From: Uliginosibacterium gangwonense DSM 18521
GTDB taxonomy: Bacteria; Pseudomonadota; Gammaproteobacteria; Burkholderiales; Rhodocyclaceae
Length of the DNA stretch: 64,000 bases
Assembly: GCF_000373965.1 (NCBI RefSeq)
Contig: NZ_KB892834.1
Span: 240,600 to 304,599 of the forward strand
Reading direction: 5' to 3'
The translations under genes were made by a program, and so were the position numbers. This document shows positions 19,433 to 28,102 of this stretch, in pieces. The notes under the pieces are model-generated. The model did no database searches and was not told where the DNA came from. It saw only the letters and a program-made list of their open reading frames with translations. Position 1 is the first letter of the stretch. Every line of letters begins with the position of its first letter.

Positions 19433-20471
19433 GCTTGGGCCTCCCGGCACCGAGGCCCCATGCTGCCAACACGAGTGGTACATAGGCGGCCAATATGAAA
19501 GCGAGTGACCAGTTCGGGCGCAACAGGCAGGCACCTGCCCAAGGCGCAATCCATAGCAGGTTGATCGCACTGACGAGCAAGGTGACGGACCGATGGCCAA
19601 CCTTGCGGTCTCCCTGCCAGCGATGGGCAAGCCGTTGGTAAGCATGGTCACGATGCGCCTCATGCCATTTTTCGCCTCGCGCCAAACGATTGAACAGGGT
19701 AAGCGTCGCGTCCGTTACGAACACGCCAGCCAGGATGATCCAGACCGCGTAAGTCAGCCAGCCTTTCTGGACTGAGATGACCGCCAGCACAAAGATCATA
19801 AATCCCAGCCAAGTGCTGCCTACATCCCCCATAAAGATCCTGGCGGGCGGCCAGTTCAGCAACAAAAAACCCAATACGGCGGCAGCCACACACAGCATCA
19901 AAACCCAGACCGGATCGGTCGCTGCTGCCGGGCATGCCAGCACGATGGCCATGGCACCAAAAAGCAGCATGAATACCGCCTGCGCGGCGGCAATACCATC
20001 AATACCATCCATGAAATTGAACAGATTGATCCACCATATCGCCGTCAATAACAGCAAAGCGCTCAACACCCATCCCGCTATCTCAATTCCAAACGGCTGC
20101 GGAAAGTGTAGGGGCGGCAATTCCCCAAGCAGCACAAAAAGGCCGACTGACACCAGGGTTTGCACCGCCAAACGAATGCGTGCAGGCACGTGGCGAATAT
20201 CGTCGTGCAATCCGACCGCTGCCAGCACCGCCGCCAGGCCCAGTACGCCCCAGCCCAGTGTCCAACCCTGTAATACGGCCAAGCTAATACCCGCAAGATT
20301 TGCGGCCATTGCAATGCCCACCCCCCCGCCTGCCGGGGTTGGCTGAGCATGTGAAGAACGCAGGTTGGGAACCTGTACCAAACCCAGCACATGGGCACAC
20401 CTGCACACCCAAGCCCCAATTGCCCAAGCAACAAGCATGCTCAAGGTTGTCATAAAGAGTACCTGGGACAT
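19425..20471 (-). CDS. wbpL: Polyprenyl-phosphate sugar-1-phosphate transferase (WbpL/WecA/MraY family)
   Basis: A 348-residue polytopic membrane enzyme with about ten hydrophobic segments. It loads the first sugar phosphate onto undecaprenyl phosphate at the cytoplasmic face. Family motifs seen are LRSSHAQPTPAGGGVG, LHDD, NLFNFMDGIDG, ARIFMGDVGSTW and the cytosolic HEAHRDHAYQRL, which together are characteristic of the WbpL/WbcO branch rather than MraY. It probably starts the glycan whose export genes lie at the right end of the window. It touches the reductase gene by one base. Confidence 0.9.
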   Translation of the reverse strand: MSQVLFMTTLSMLVAWAIGAWVCRCAHVLGLVQVPNLRSSHAQPTPAGGGVGIAMAANLAGISLAVLQGWTLGWGVLGLAAVLAAVGLHDDIRHVPARIRLAVQTLVSVGLFVLLGELPPLHFPQPFGIEIAGWVLSALLLLTAIWWINLFNFMDGIDGIAAAQAVFMLLFGAMAIVLACPAAATDPVWVLMLCVAAAVLGFLLLNWPPARIFMGDVGSTWLGFMIFVLAVISVQKGWLTYAVWIILAGVFVTDATLTLFNRLARGEKWHEAHRDHAYQRLAHRWQGDRKVGHRSVTLLVSAINLLWIAPWAGACLLRPNWSLAFILAAYVPLVLAAWGLGAGRPKHD

Positions 20472-21349
20472 CAGGGCAAGTCCTCCTTGGACAATGTGAA
20501 TTGCCTAGGGATAAACCCTAGGGCACGGGCCGCATGGCTATGGTCAAACACCAAATCACGATTCATCCGTTCTGCCATGGCAACGGACAAATGCCGATAT
20601 CGCGGTATACAACGGACCAGGGCCACTGCAAAGCGAAATACCCAAAACGGCAGGGTCAGCGTCCGGGGGCGTCGGCCAAGGGCGACAAAAACACGGGTGA
20701 CCATATTGCGATAAGACAGCACCTCTCCCCCGGAGATGTTGTAAGCACAATGTGAGCCTTGATCCGTTGCCAAAGCCAGAACGCAGGCGTTTGCCACGTC
20801 CTGGGCATGGATCGGTTGACGCAAACCCTGTGCCAGACCAAAGACAGGGAAAAAACCAAACCGGCAGATGAAGCGCGCAATCTCCGAGACGTTCTTGTCC
20901 CGTTTCAGGCCGTAAATCAAGGTCGGACGCAGAATCACCCATTCAATACCCAGGCGCTCTGCCCATTGTTGGACCTGCGCCTCCGCATCGGCAAGGCGCT
21001 TGGCCAGCAGCTGCTCTTCCGCGTCTATCGATTGGTCTTTGGTGAATCGGCTTGTGGAAGAAAGCGCGACAATCTTGCGCACGCCACAAGCCTCCAGCCA
21101 TGCAAAATGTGCAGGCAATACCCAAATGGGTGCCACACAAATCCAGCAAGGGATGGCATCCGGTTCACCTGAAGCGTTCTGAATCCCATCCGACTCGGGC
21201 GTCTGTTTCCAGATCACCCCATTATCAGCCTCCTCCCGCTTCGTCCGGCTAAACGCAACAGGGCGGTGCCCCAGCTCCACCAGCCGGGACAAAAGGCAGC
21301 TCCCCACAAAGCTGCGTGCGCCAAGGATGCCGACGATCTGTTCAGACAC
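20471..21349 (-). CDS. NAD-dependent epimerase/reductase, WbpV-like
   Basis: I place the start at GTG 21349 (VSEQIVGILGARSFVG), which has GGGAGG seven bases upstream, giving 292 residues; the longer frame overlaps the preceding glycosyltransferase. The glycine-rich motif GARSFVG is at the N terminus and the rest follows an extended SDR pattern (LSSTSRF, ILRPTLIYGLKRD, YNISGGE). The usual YxxxK is not obvious. Position upstream of wbpL- and wbpM-like genes matches P. aeruginosa wbpV, whose product reduces the 4-keto sugar made by WbpM. That role is inferred from gene order. Confidence 0.75.
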   Translation of the reverse strand: MSEQIVGILGARSFVGSCLLSRLVELGHRPVAFSRTKREEADNGVIWKQTPESDGIQNASGEPDAIPCWICVAPIWVLPAHFAWLEACGVRKIVALSSTSRFTKDQSIDAEEQLLAKRLADAEAQVQQWAERLGIEWVILRPTLIYGLKRDKNVSEIARFICRFGFFPVFGLAQGLRQPIHAQDVANACVLALATDQGSHCAYNISGGEVLSYRNMVTRVFVALGRRPRTLTLPFWVFRFAVALVRCIPRYRHLSVAMAERMNRDLVFDHSHAARALGFIPRQFTLSKEDLP

Positions 21350-22253
21350 GCCCACCTCCCAATCGGCGCGCAGGCAACCGTACAGCATGGTAGGCAGACA
21401 CCAGACCAAAGCGCAGCCAGACACCCGACACCACAAGCCACCATAAAAAGCCGGCATGGTGCTGCCTGAAGAATTTCCGGTAAAAACGCAGCATGCCCCG
21501 ATGCTTATGCCACTCTACAAAGAATGGCCTGTTGCGCGAACACGCCCTCCAGGCGTGCATCACGGGGGCATCGGGCACGAACACAATCTGCCACGCCTTA
21601 AGCTGGAAGCGCATGCACCAATCCAGGTCCTCGCAATGGAGGAAATATCCTTCATCCCACAAGCCGACGTCCTTCAAAGCCTCACGCTTGACCAACATGC
21701 AGGCACCTGAAATCGCCTCGACAGCCACGGGAACACCCGGTAGAGCCTCCTGATGCAGCAGGAAATCCGAACACACGGAAGGAAAAAGTCGGCTCAAGCG
21801 TGACAGGCCAAAGGCACGCATGAAGGCACGTTTGGGCGTAGGAAACAAACGGCGGCCACCAGGTTGCTCCGACCCATCGGGGTTACACAACAATCCGCCC
21901 ACCATGCCTGCCTCGGAATTGTTTGCCAACACATCCATCATGCGAGGCAATGAACCCGCAGCCAAAACACAATCTGGATTCAGGAACAGCAAAGCATCAG
22001 CTTCACACGCACGAATGCCCACATTACAAGCTGCCGCAAACCCTAGATTTGCATCATTCCTGATAATGCACAGGCGTTGATCCGAAACAGCGCTTTCCAG
22101 ATAGCCCACGCTCCCGTCATGGGAAGCGTTATCCACCACCACCACGCGCCGAACACCCTCCGAGAGCGCAGACCGCACACAATCAACCAGCAGCTTGCCA
22201 ACGTTATAGTTGACGATGATTACATCGCAGTTAATAGAGGCACTCTGCAGCAT
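21342..22253 (-). CDS. Family 2 glycosyltransferase (rhamnosyltransferase-like)
   Basis: A 303-residue protein from ATG 22253 (MLQSASINCDVIIVNYNVG); the frame continues upstream only to a TTG. It has a GT-A fold: VVVVDNASHDGS, NLGFAAACNVGIR and the metal-binding region LLFLNPDCV, followed by the acceptor-side motif GYFLHCEDLDWCMR. This pattern is typical of WbbL-like transferases using dTDP-L-rhamnose, although the donor is not certain. It overlaps the reductase by eight bases and is first in the wbpV-L-M operon. A transposase relic lies directly upstream. Confidence 0.85.
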   Translation of the reverse strand: MLQSASINCDVIIVNYNVGKLLVDCVRSALSEGVRRVVVVDNASHDGSVGYLESAVSDQRLCIIRNDANLGFAAACNVGIRACEADALLFLNPDCVLAAGSLPRMMDVLANNSEAGMVGGLLCNPDGSEQPGGRRLFPTPKRAFMRAFGLSRLSRLFPSVCSDFLLHQEALPGVPVAVEAISGACMLVKREALKDVGLWDEGYFLHCEDLDWCMRFQLKAWQIVFVPDAPVMHAWRACSRNRPFFVEWHKHRGMLRFYRKFFRQHHAGFLWWLVVSGVWLRFGLVSAYHAVRLPARRLGGGRV

Positions 22254-22329
22254 CGAAACTGGCCTCCCATCGGAGATTTTGTGCAAACCGGAACATATCC
22301 TCTACTTCACATCTGAAACGGGCCGGAGA

Positions 22330-22530
22330 CTCCACCCCATCACCCGGTTGCTGAGTCCCACGATTGCCAGGGCGGGTTGTGAAAATTGTGGTTCGGCTCT
22401 ACCCCTGGCTATTACCTCTTTGATCGTTCGGCTCACGCGTTCAACTTGCCCATGAGTCCATGGGAGGACAGACTTTAGTCCGGCAACATTCCATGTTGTG
22501 GGCTTGGCAAAGTCGATCAAGCAAGATTGG
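22330..22530 (-). pseudogene. IS481-type transposase relic (frameshifted)
   Basis: On the minus strand one frame reads LDRLCQAHNMECCRTKVC and the adjacent frame continues PWTHGQVERVSRTIKEV. In intact IS481-family transposases these are one continuous stretch (CQAHNMEHRLTK...HPWTNGQVERMNRTIKEA), so a frameshift has occurred at about 22470. Sequence beyond the second block is no longer recognisable and no inverted ends are seen. Confidence 0.7.
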
Positions 22531-22679
22531 CCCGTAGGCCCCGGTTCCCAGTTGTCGGCTCCCGCCGCGTACACTTGGGCATGCCGACATGAAAATAGGC
22601 GACGAGGTGAGATTTGAATTTCTTTTTTTGATCTTTTTTTCACCCTTGATTCCAGGAAACCACGAAATACCCTCAAGCT

Positions 22680-23220
22680 GAGAGCATCACTGCAAAGTTG
22701 AGCGGATCAACCTGTAACCCTTATCCTACAAAGGACATCCCAGCTCTAGGCTATCCAGGGGAAACCTGAAAGTGACCCCGGAGTCATTTGGAGTTAAATC
22801 CCGTTAATTCTACCAAAAAACTAATCCCCCTTCAACCTTGAATATGCGCTTTAGGGGACAAAGTGCTCCTGATATTCATGCCTTTATCCTATGGCCCGTG
22901 CCTCTGCACCCGAACGATACAAAGTTGGATCTACCGCGATTTCTTTGGTTCTGTTCACGATACAGATGGTGCGCCCAATTGCATGGCGCATGCATCCCTT
23001 CAAGGGAACGGACTGCCACGTCATGGAACCAATACATCCATATTTTCAGCCGAGAGCCACCCGCATTCACAGGCTGGAAATGGGATATCCTGCTCAATAG
23101 ACAAGATGAGAGCTTTTCATGGGCAATCGCTTGTTCTTGAGCCACGGCTTGATATACCACCCACGCTGATTGTCAGCCTCTACGACATAAACTTCAGGCA
23201 GCAGCCCAGCCGGGGTGGCG
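22680..23220. other. 540-bp stretch without a recognisable gene
   Basis: Short open frames exist on both strands but none has a recognisable domain, a convincing ribosome-binding site or the codon use of neighbouring genes. The sequence starts next to the IS481 relic and may be decayed mobile DNA. Confidence 0.5.
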
Positions 23221-23673
23221 CTAAACGGCCTGGAAAGCGCTGCGGTATTTCACGAAGCCACGCTTGCTGGCAGCCACGAAACCTGCCCGTTCAAAAAACC
23301 TGTGTGCATCCTCCCGATAAGCAGAACTAAGCAGCATAATTTTTGAGCAATTCTTCGACAGGCAAAATGCATCCACCTGCCGAAGCAAAGCTGCGCCAAT
23401 TCCCTGACCCCGGCACGCCTCATCCACGACCACATTCTCCACCACGGCAAAGGGCTGGGCACGAAACATAACATCTTTGCATAATGCAACCAATGCGGTA
23501 GCAACCACGATTTCGTGATGCTCACACACAAACAGGGCAGTATCCTCATCCGCAGCCAGCTCAGCCACGCGCTCAGGTAGCACATCCACAACCGGATTGT
23601 TGACAAGCTGGCGGTACAAAACCGCAATTTGTATTGAATCCGCTGGCAGCGCCTGCCGAAAAATGAAAGGCAT
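23221..23673 (-). CDS. GNAT-family N-acetyltransferase
   Basis: A 150-residue single-domain acetyltransferase from ATG 23673 (MPFIFRQALPADSIQI). The acetyl-CoA motif VVDEACRGQGIGAALLRQ and the late motif REDAHRFFERAGFV are complete. The substrate is not predictable; many such proteins acetylate amino acids, antibiotics or small amines. It stands alone between decayed DNA and the NLP gene, separated from the latter by a terminator. Confidence 0.85.
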   Translation of the reverse strand: MPFIFRQALPADSIQIAVLYRQLVNNPVVDVLPERVAELAADEDTALFVCEHHEIVVATALVALCKDVMFRAQPFAVVENVVVDEACRGQGIGAALLRQVDAFCLSKNCSKIMLLSSAYREDAHRFFERAGFVAASKRGFVKYRSAFQAV

Positions 23674-23690
23674 ATATTTTCCAACACCCA

Positions 23691-23715
23691 AAACGGTGCA
23701 TTCGTGAATGCACCG
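23691..23715 (-). terminator. Intrinsic terminator after the NLP gene
   Basis: CGGTGCATTC and its exact reverse complement GAATGCACCG are separated by two bases (23694-23715). On the minus strand the stem is followed by TTTT. It lies 20 bases past the stop of the NLP gene and before the GNAT start. Confidence 0.75.
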
Positions 23716-23735
23716 CCAATTTTCCGCTTGTCCGC

Positions 23736-24524
23736 TCAGGGCTGTGAAGCCTCAATGCTTGCCTGCGTAAAGCTTGGGTAAGACGCAGGTTTATAGGTAT
23801 TCAGATTATTCAGAAAGTTGTCATCCCGCATGGGAATGGTGGCCGAACCATAATCGTAACTGTTCAGATACTTGCGCATCTGCACATTACTCACCCCGTC
23901 CCCCTTGAGTTCATACCAGGAGATGATCGGCGGGGTGACAAATTGGCCATAGGCATTCTCAGCCATCTCGTTGCCCCCGGCAAAACGCATGGAATGGGTA
24001 AGCAAGCCATCCTTATGATACACAATCTTCATATGCCCTGCCTGCATCGGCAGATCACCAACCACGGCGTTGTACAGCTTGCCGTGCGCACTGTAACCAC
24101 CATGTGTCACAACACCGTTCTTGGTCCAGATCGCGGCATATTCCCAATCATGTCGGTGGCCCCCACCCAACACACTGATCTGGTCCTTGAGGAAATACAG
24201 CGCATAGAAGTGCCCGCAATACGTGTCACCCGCACTCAGGATACAGGCATAACGATGCAGAGTATTGGAGCTATCCAGAAATGCCGCTGCCCGGCACCCG
24301 CCACCCAGCGCACCACTAGGCGCCAACCCGCCATTCTGCTTGCCTTCGCGGCTGATACCGGCGCTGGGCAGACAACCATCCGTATCAAAGTCAAACACCG
24401 GATAGTTTGCTGTGATGCTGACCTTGGACGGCAAGGCCTGATCAAGCTTGCCGAAAAAATCAGCCTGTGCCTGCACCACCAATGCACAAGCCAACCCTGC
24501 ACCCATCAAGATTCTCTTTGTCAT
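23736..24524 (-). CDS. Secreted Nep1-like (NLP/NPP1) necrosis-inducing protein
   Basis: A 262-residue protein from ATG 24524, with a signal peptide MTKRILMGAGLACALVVQAQA and probable cleavage after AQA. The hallmark heptapeptide GHRHDWE is at residues 122-128, and the upstream PVFDFDTDGC block with its acidic residues is also present. NLPs are secreted cytolysins that bind plant sphingolipids (GIPC) and kill eudicot cells; related bacterial proteins occur in Pectobacterium and in several non-plant bacteria whose targets are unknown. An even cysteine count fits disulfides in the exported protein. It follows the arsenic operon after a 185-base gap and has its own terminator. Activity cannot be judged without structure or assay. 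Confidence 0.9.
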   Translation of the reverse strand: MTKRILMGAGLACALVVQAQADFFGKLDQALPSKVSITANYPVFDFDTDGCLPSAGISREGKQNGGLAPSGALGGGCRAAAFLDSSNTLHRYACILSAGDTYCGHFYALYFLKDQISVLGGGHRHDWEYAAIWTKNGVVTHGGYSAHGKLYNAVVGDLPMQAGHMKIVYHKDGLLTHSMRFAGGNEMAENAYGQFVTPPIISWYELKGDGVSNVQMRKYLNSYDYGSATIPMRDDNFLNNLNTYKPASYPSFTQASIEASQP

Positions 24525-24709
24525 ATACGCTCCCTGGATCATGTAAACCGCGAGCCACAAGCACAAGCTTGTGCGCTTCGTCGGCACATTGTCTTAGGTA
24601 TGCGTGACAGGAAAATTAATCGCCAAACAACGATGGGACGTGGGGAGATGCCGGGGGTGAGATCAGTGAAATTGGAGAGACCACGCAGCATATGTATTCC
24701 GGTACAAAC

Positions 24710-24949
24710 TCAACCAGGCGTTCTCAACCAATCCTTGATTTCCGAAACCGTCGGGATCTTGCCGACAGAAACGACTTTGCCATCGAGTGCTACGCCCGGC
24801 GTCGCCATGATGCCAGCCTTGGCGATCTCTGCGTAATCGCTGATTTTCTCCAGCGTGAAGCTCACGCCTTCAGTCTCCAATACTTCTTTCACGATTTGCG
24901 CGGTCTGGGTACAACGGGCGCAGCCAGGTCCATAAACAGTCACTTTCAT
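24710..24949 (-). CDS. Small thioredoxin-like protein (redox-active disulfide family)
   Basis: A 79-residue thioredoxin-fold protein from ATG 24949, with AGGAG six bases upstream. The redox motif is GCARC (C10, C13), and the cis-proline region reads MATPGVALDG. This minimal family is often encoded beside arsenic permeases of the ArsP type; it may reduce the permease, ArsC or the neighbouring DGC protein, but this is inferred from context. It is last in the arsenic operon, 10 bases after the DGC gene. Confidence 0.85.
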   Translation of the reverse strand: MKVTVYGPGCARCTQTAQIVKEVLETEGVSFTLEKISDYAEIAKAGIMATPGVALDGKVVSVGKIPTVSEIKDWLRTPG

Positions 24950-24959
24950 CATGCGCTCC

Positions 24960-25334
24960 TCAGCAGTTTTCCAACGTGGCACGAGCAACCGTAATGACAT
25001 GTTCTATATTTTCCGGTGTCACAGGTGTCTGGCCCTTGGCCATGTCGAGTGCAGCCAGTTGAATCTGGGCGAAGTCGCTAAAGCCCGCCTTCTTCAAACT
25101 CATACTGGCACAGGAAGACGGGCAGCCGTCGATGGCCAGAATGGCGCTGGCAGCACGCGCGTTTTCCAGAATAGCGGGGATTCCGCCACCGATTCCGGCG
25201 AGGCAATACATCTTGCCGACACCCGCCTTTGTGAGCTGGCGGGCAACACAATCTGTTAGCTCACCAACATCGGCGGCACCCGAGCACGCAAGAATCAGCT
25301 TGGGTGCGGAACTGCAGTTACAGGATTGCGACAT
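24960..25334 (-). CDS. DGC-domain putative zinc/metal-binding protein
   Basis: A 124-residue cysteine-rich protein. It starts MSQSCNCSS and has ILACSGAADVGELTDCVARQL, MYCLAGIGG and the name-giving motif AIDGCPSSCA (about residues 68-77). The DGC family is thought to bind metal through these cysteines, but its role is not established. It lies between an ArsP-like permease and a thioredoxin-like protein, so a metalloid-binding or redox role in the operon is likely. ATG 25337 is an alternative start one codon earlier. Confidence 0.8.
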   Translation of the reverse strand: MSQSCNCSSAPKLILACSGAADVGELTDCVARQLTKAGVGKMYCLAGIGGGIPAILENARAASAILAIDGCPSSCASMSLKKAGFSDFAQIQLAALDMAKGQTPVTPENIEHVITVARATLENC

Positions 25335-25347
25335 CACTTTCTCCTTT

Positions 25348-26397
25348 TCAGATCACAGCATTGAATACATACCCCACCAGCACGATCCCACAGGCCACGA
25401 CACCTGCGAAGACGGCGATCAGACGCGGTTTCAGCACTTTGCGCAGGATGATCATTTCCGGGGCCGAGAGCGCGATCACTGCCATCATGAAGGCCAGCAC
25501 AGTCCCCAGCGCAGCACCTTTGCCGATCAGTGCTTCGACAATCGGGATGATGCCCGCTGCATTGGTATACATCGGCACCCCCAGCAGCACGGCCACCGGC
25601 ACGGACCACCATGCGTCGCGTCCCATAATCGAGGCCATGAAATCCTCGGGCACATAGCCGTGGATACCCGCTCCAAGGGCAATCCCGGCCAGCACATACG
25701 GCCAAACTTTGCCGACAATCTCGCGGACATGCCATGCGCCTGCTTTGAAGCGATCCACCCAGCCCAATTGGTCGGCTGGAAGATGGGTGGCATCGCCTTG
25801 CACGATGTTTCTGACCCAATCCTCCAGATGGCGCTCCATGCCAAGGTGGCCAATGACCAATCCTGAAACGATGGCAACAGCCAAACCCAGTCCCAGATAC
25901 AGTGCAGCGACTTTCCAGCCGAACATGCCGAACAGCAACACCAACGCCACTTCGTTAACCATGGGGGCAGAAATCAGAAACGAGAAGGTCACGCCCAGCG
26001 GCACACCTGCGGACAGGAAGCCGATAAATAACGGTACGGCAGAACACGAACAGAATGGCGTGACGATACCAAGCGAAGCTGCCAGTACGTTGCCAACCCC
26101 CAGCCGCTTACCGGATAGCAATGCACGCGTGCGTTCCGGGGCAAAGAAGGTCTGGATGATCCCCATGGCAAACACGATGCCGGTCAGCAAAAGCAGTACC
26201 TTGGGTGTATCGTAGAAAAAGAAATGCAAGGCTTCGCCCAGATGCGTCTGGCGGGATAGCCCCAAATGCACAACCAACACATCAGCCAAATCGCTGAGAT
26301 ACCAATAGGCCAACGACCAGAGGGGTATCGCCAGCGTGAGGCCAGCAAGCCAATAGCGTAATTGCGGTGAAATGCGAGATGCAGTGTGGTTCATCAT
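25348..26397 (-). CDS. ArsP-like permease (COG0701/DUF318)
   Basis: A 349-residue membrane protein with about eight hydrophobic segments and the motif TPFCSCSAVPLFIGFLSAGV, which carries the paired cysteines characteristic of this permease family. ArsP members export trivalent organoarsenicals such as methylarsenite and roxarsone(III). The second half repeats the topology (VPMYTNAAGIIPIVEAL). It follows the ArsN2-sigma gene by 84 bases and precedes the DGC gene by 13 bases. Substrate is inferred from family and operon. Confidence 0.85.
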   Translation of the reverse strand: MMNHTASRISPQLRYWLAGLTLAIPLWSLAYWYLSDLADVLVVHLGLSRQTHLGEALHFFFYDTPKVLLLLTGIVFAMGIIQTFFAPERTRALLSGKRLGVGNVLAASLGIVTPFCSCSAVPLFIGFLSAGVPLGVTFSFLISAPMVNEVALVLLFGMFGWKVAALYLGLGLAVAIVSGLVIGHLGMERHLEDWVRNIVQGDATHLPADQLGWVDRFKAGAWHVREIVGKVWPYVLAGIALGAGIHGYVPEDFMASIMGRDAWWSVPVAVLLGVPMYTNAAGIIPIVEALIGKGAALGTVLAFMMAVIALSAPEMIILRKVLKPRLIAVFAGVVACGIVLVGYVFNAVI

Positions 26398-26481
26398 GCG
26401 TCCATGTTTTCAGGTCTTCTGAACTGAAGACGCGAAGACATGAGAAAAGACGCAGGACAGAACGATTTTTTTGAAAGACGA

Positions 26482-27504
26482 TCAGTTGTCGCAGCAACCC
26501 GGCTTTGTGGAACAGTCTTTGTTGGCCGGAGCAGACTCAGGCTGTGCAGGCCGAGGCACGAATCCACACACTTGGCCGGATGCGTCATGTTCAACCTGAC
26601 AGGCTGTCGTGAGCTGATTTTTGAGTCGCTTGCGCGCCCGCTGTACTCGGGATTTCGCTGCAGAAAGACTCAGTCCGATCCTAGCGGCGAAGTCCTCCTG
26701 ACTCATCCCCTCCAAATCACACAGCGTAATCGCTTCACGATCCTCCGAGCTTAATTCACCCAGAACACGTGGCAAGCACGATGCAAGGCTATCCACGGGA
26801 TGCCGTTCAGATTCTTCCGCAACCAGATCTTCCGGGACTTCGACTGTTTCGCGCGTGCGACGCAATTGATCGGCAACCGCATTGCGGGCCACTTCGAATA
26901 ACCAGGCGCGGGCATTTTCAATACTACAGAACCGGCTTCCCTGTCGAACCGCTCTCAGAAAAAGATCGTGCAGCAAATCCTTGGCTGCCTCCCGGTCTGC
27001 GATTTTTCGGGTCAGCCAATTGAGCAACTCGCGTTCGTGGTCGTGCCAAGCCTGCATCAAGCAGGGGCGCGGAGTTTCAGCAAGGTGTTTCGAGAGAAAA
27101 GCGGAAGAGGAAGGACAAAGCCCGGCAAACTGCGAAGTTCGTTGAATGGCTGCGGGGGCCATATTGCGTGAAGTAAGCACATAACCTGCCGCGCAGAAAA
27201 ATGACGTAGCGGTATTGGTCAGCAGGTAGAGCGTTCCAACGCCTTGCGACTGAGCCTGCGCTTCGGCATGCGCGACCAGCGCACGGGCGAAACCTTGTTT
27301 GCGAAACTCGGGAGCAACGGCAAGCGAGCGCAGCAACCCCACGCTGTCGAAACATTCAAAGCCGATCACCGCCACGAGCCGACCATCCGCGCTCACCCCA
27401 AAAAACTGCGGCGGTGCGCTTGGGTCGATGTCGCAACTTTTCAGTTCGCATACATCCAAAAGGGGAATGACTTCGTTCAGTGCGTTCAGTGGTTCAATAT
27501 GCAT
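26482..27504 (-). CDS. ArsN2-type acetyltransferase fused to an ECF-like sigma factor
   Basis: A single uninterrupted 340-codon frame with two parts. Residues 1-141 are a GNAT domain with VGLLRSLAVAPEFRKQGFAR and LYLLTNTATSFFCAAGY, matching arsenic-resistance ArsN2 proteins. Residues about 150-216 look like sigma region 2 (REAAKDLLHDLFLRAVRQ, ENARAWLFEVARNAVADQLRR) and about 245-298 like region 4 (LSSEDREAITLCDLEGMSQE, SAAKSRVQRARKRLKNQL), as in SigZ-type factors. A cysteine-bearing tail follows (C302, C313, C331, C337, C338). No ribosome-binding site precedes the internal ATG at codon 150, so a fused product is expected. It could acetylate an arsenic compound, control the operon, or both. 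The gene lies 52 bases after arsC. Confidence 0.85.
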   Translation of the reverse strand: MHIEPLNALNEVIPLLDVCELKSCDIDPSAPPQFFGVSADGRLVAVIGFECFDSVGLLRSLAVAPEFRKQGFARALVAHAEAQAQSQGVGTLYLLTNTATSFFCAAGYVLTSRNMAPAAIQRTSQFAGLCPSSSAFLSKHLAETPRPCLMQAWHDHERELLNWLTRKIADREAAKDLLHDLFLRAVRQGSRFCSIENARAWLFEVARNAVADQLRRTRETVEVPEDLVAEESERHPVDSLASCLPRVLGELSSEDREAITLCDLEGMSQEDFAARIGLSLSAAKSRVQRARKRLKNQLTTACQVEHDASGQVCGFVPRPAQPESAPANKDCSTKPGCCDN

Positions 27505-27556
27505 AACGGGCTTGTCCCAAATTGCTGTGGGCTGGTATAACGGCCTTTCAGCGTAA

Positions 27557-28054
27557 TCACTCGACCTTGAATACGCCTACCTTGCGTGCCGTTTCCTTGA
27601 TGTTCTCAGGGGACAAGGCAACATCACCAAGGCTCAGGAAATATTCGGTCCGACGCTGGATCTGGGCAAATATCTTTTCGAAGGACGCACGTTTCTCTTC
27701 CTCTGTTTCGCCGTGCGGATCTTCATAACCCCAGTGTGCCGAAGTCGGATGGCCCGGCCAGAACGGACACACTTCATTCTTGGCATTGCCGCATACCGTA
27801 ATGACAAGATCCATCTTCGGCGCGTCAGACCCGCCAAATTCATCCCAAGATTTGGAGCGTAAGGCACTCGTGTCATAGCCAATGGTGTCGAGCATTGCGA
27901 TGGCATACGGATTCACGCGTCCTGAGGGCTTGCTGCCTGCGCTGAAGCACTTGAACTTTCCTTGGCCGAGCACGTTCAGCACACCTTCACTCATCACGCT
28001 GCGTGCAGAGTTGGCGGTACACAGGAAGAGCACATTGTAGATCTTGGTGGTCAC
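27557..28054 (-). CDS. arsC: Arsenate reductase ArsC (LMW-phosphatase type)
   Basis: A 165-residue protein that reduces arsenate to arsenite so it can be exported by Acr3. The P-loop is CTANSAR (C12 to R18, the CX5R motif), the general acid is D112 in YEDPHG, and the relay cysteines are C88 and C96 (VCGNAKNEVC). This is the thioredoxin-coupled class rather than the glutaredoxin class. It lies between acr3 and the ArsN2-sigma gene on the same strand. Confidence 0.94.
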   Translation of the reverse strand: MTTKIYNVLFLCTANSARSVMSEGVLNVLGQGKFKCFSAGSKPSGRVNPYAIAMLDTIGYDTSALRSKSWDEFGGSDAPKMDLVITVCGNAKNEVCPFWPGHPTSAHWGYEDPHGETEEEKRASFEKIFAQIQRRTEYFLSLGDVALSPENIKETARKVGVFKVE

Positions 28055-28102
28055 GGAAACTCCTTGGATAGGCGACTGAAAAACGAAATCACGGGAAACG
28101 GG

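Noticed and set aside
22838-23330. Plus-strand open frames in the decayed region near 23 kb
   Set aside because: They overlap each other, one overlaps the GNAT gene, and none shows a recognisable domain or translation signals.
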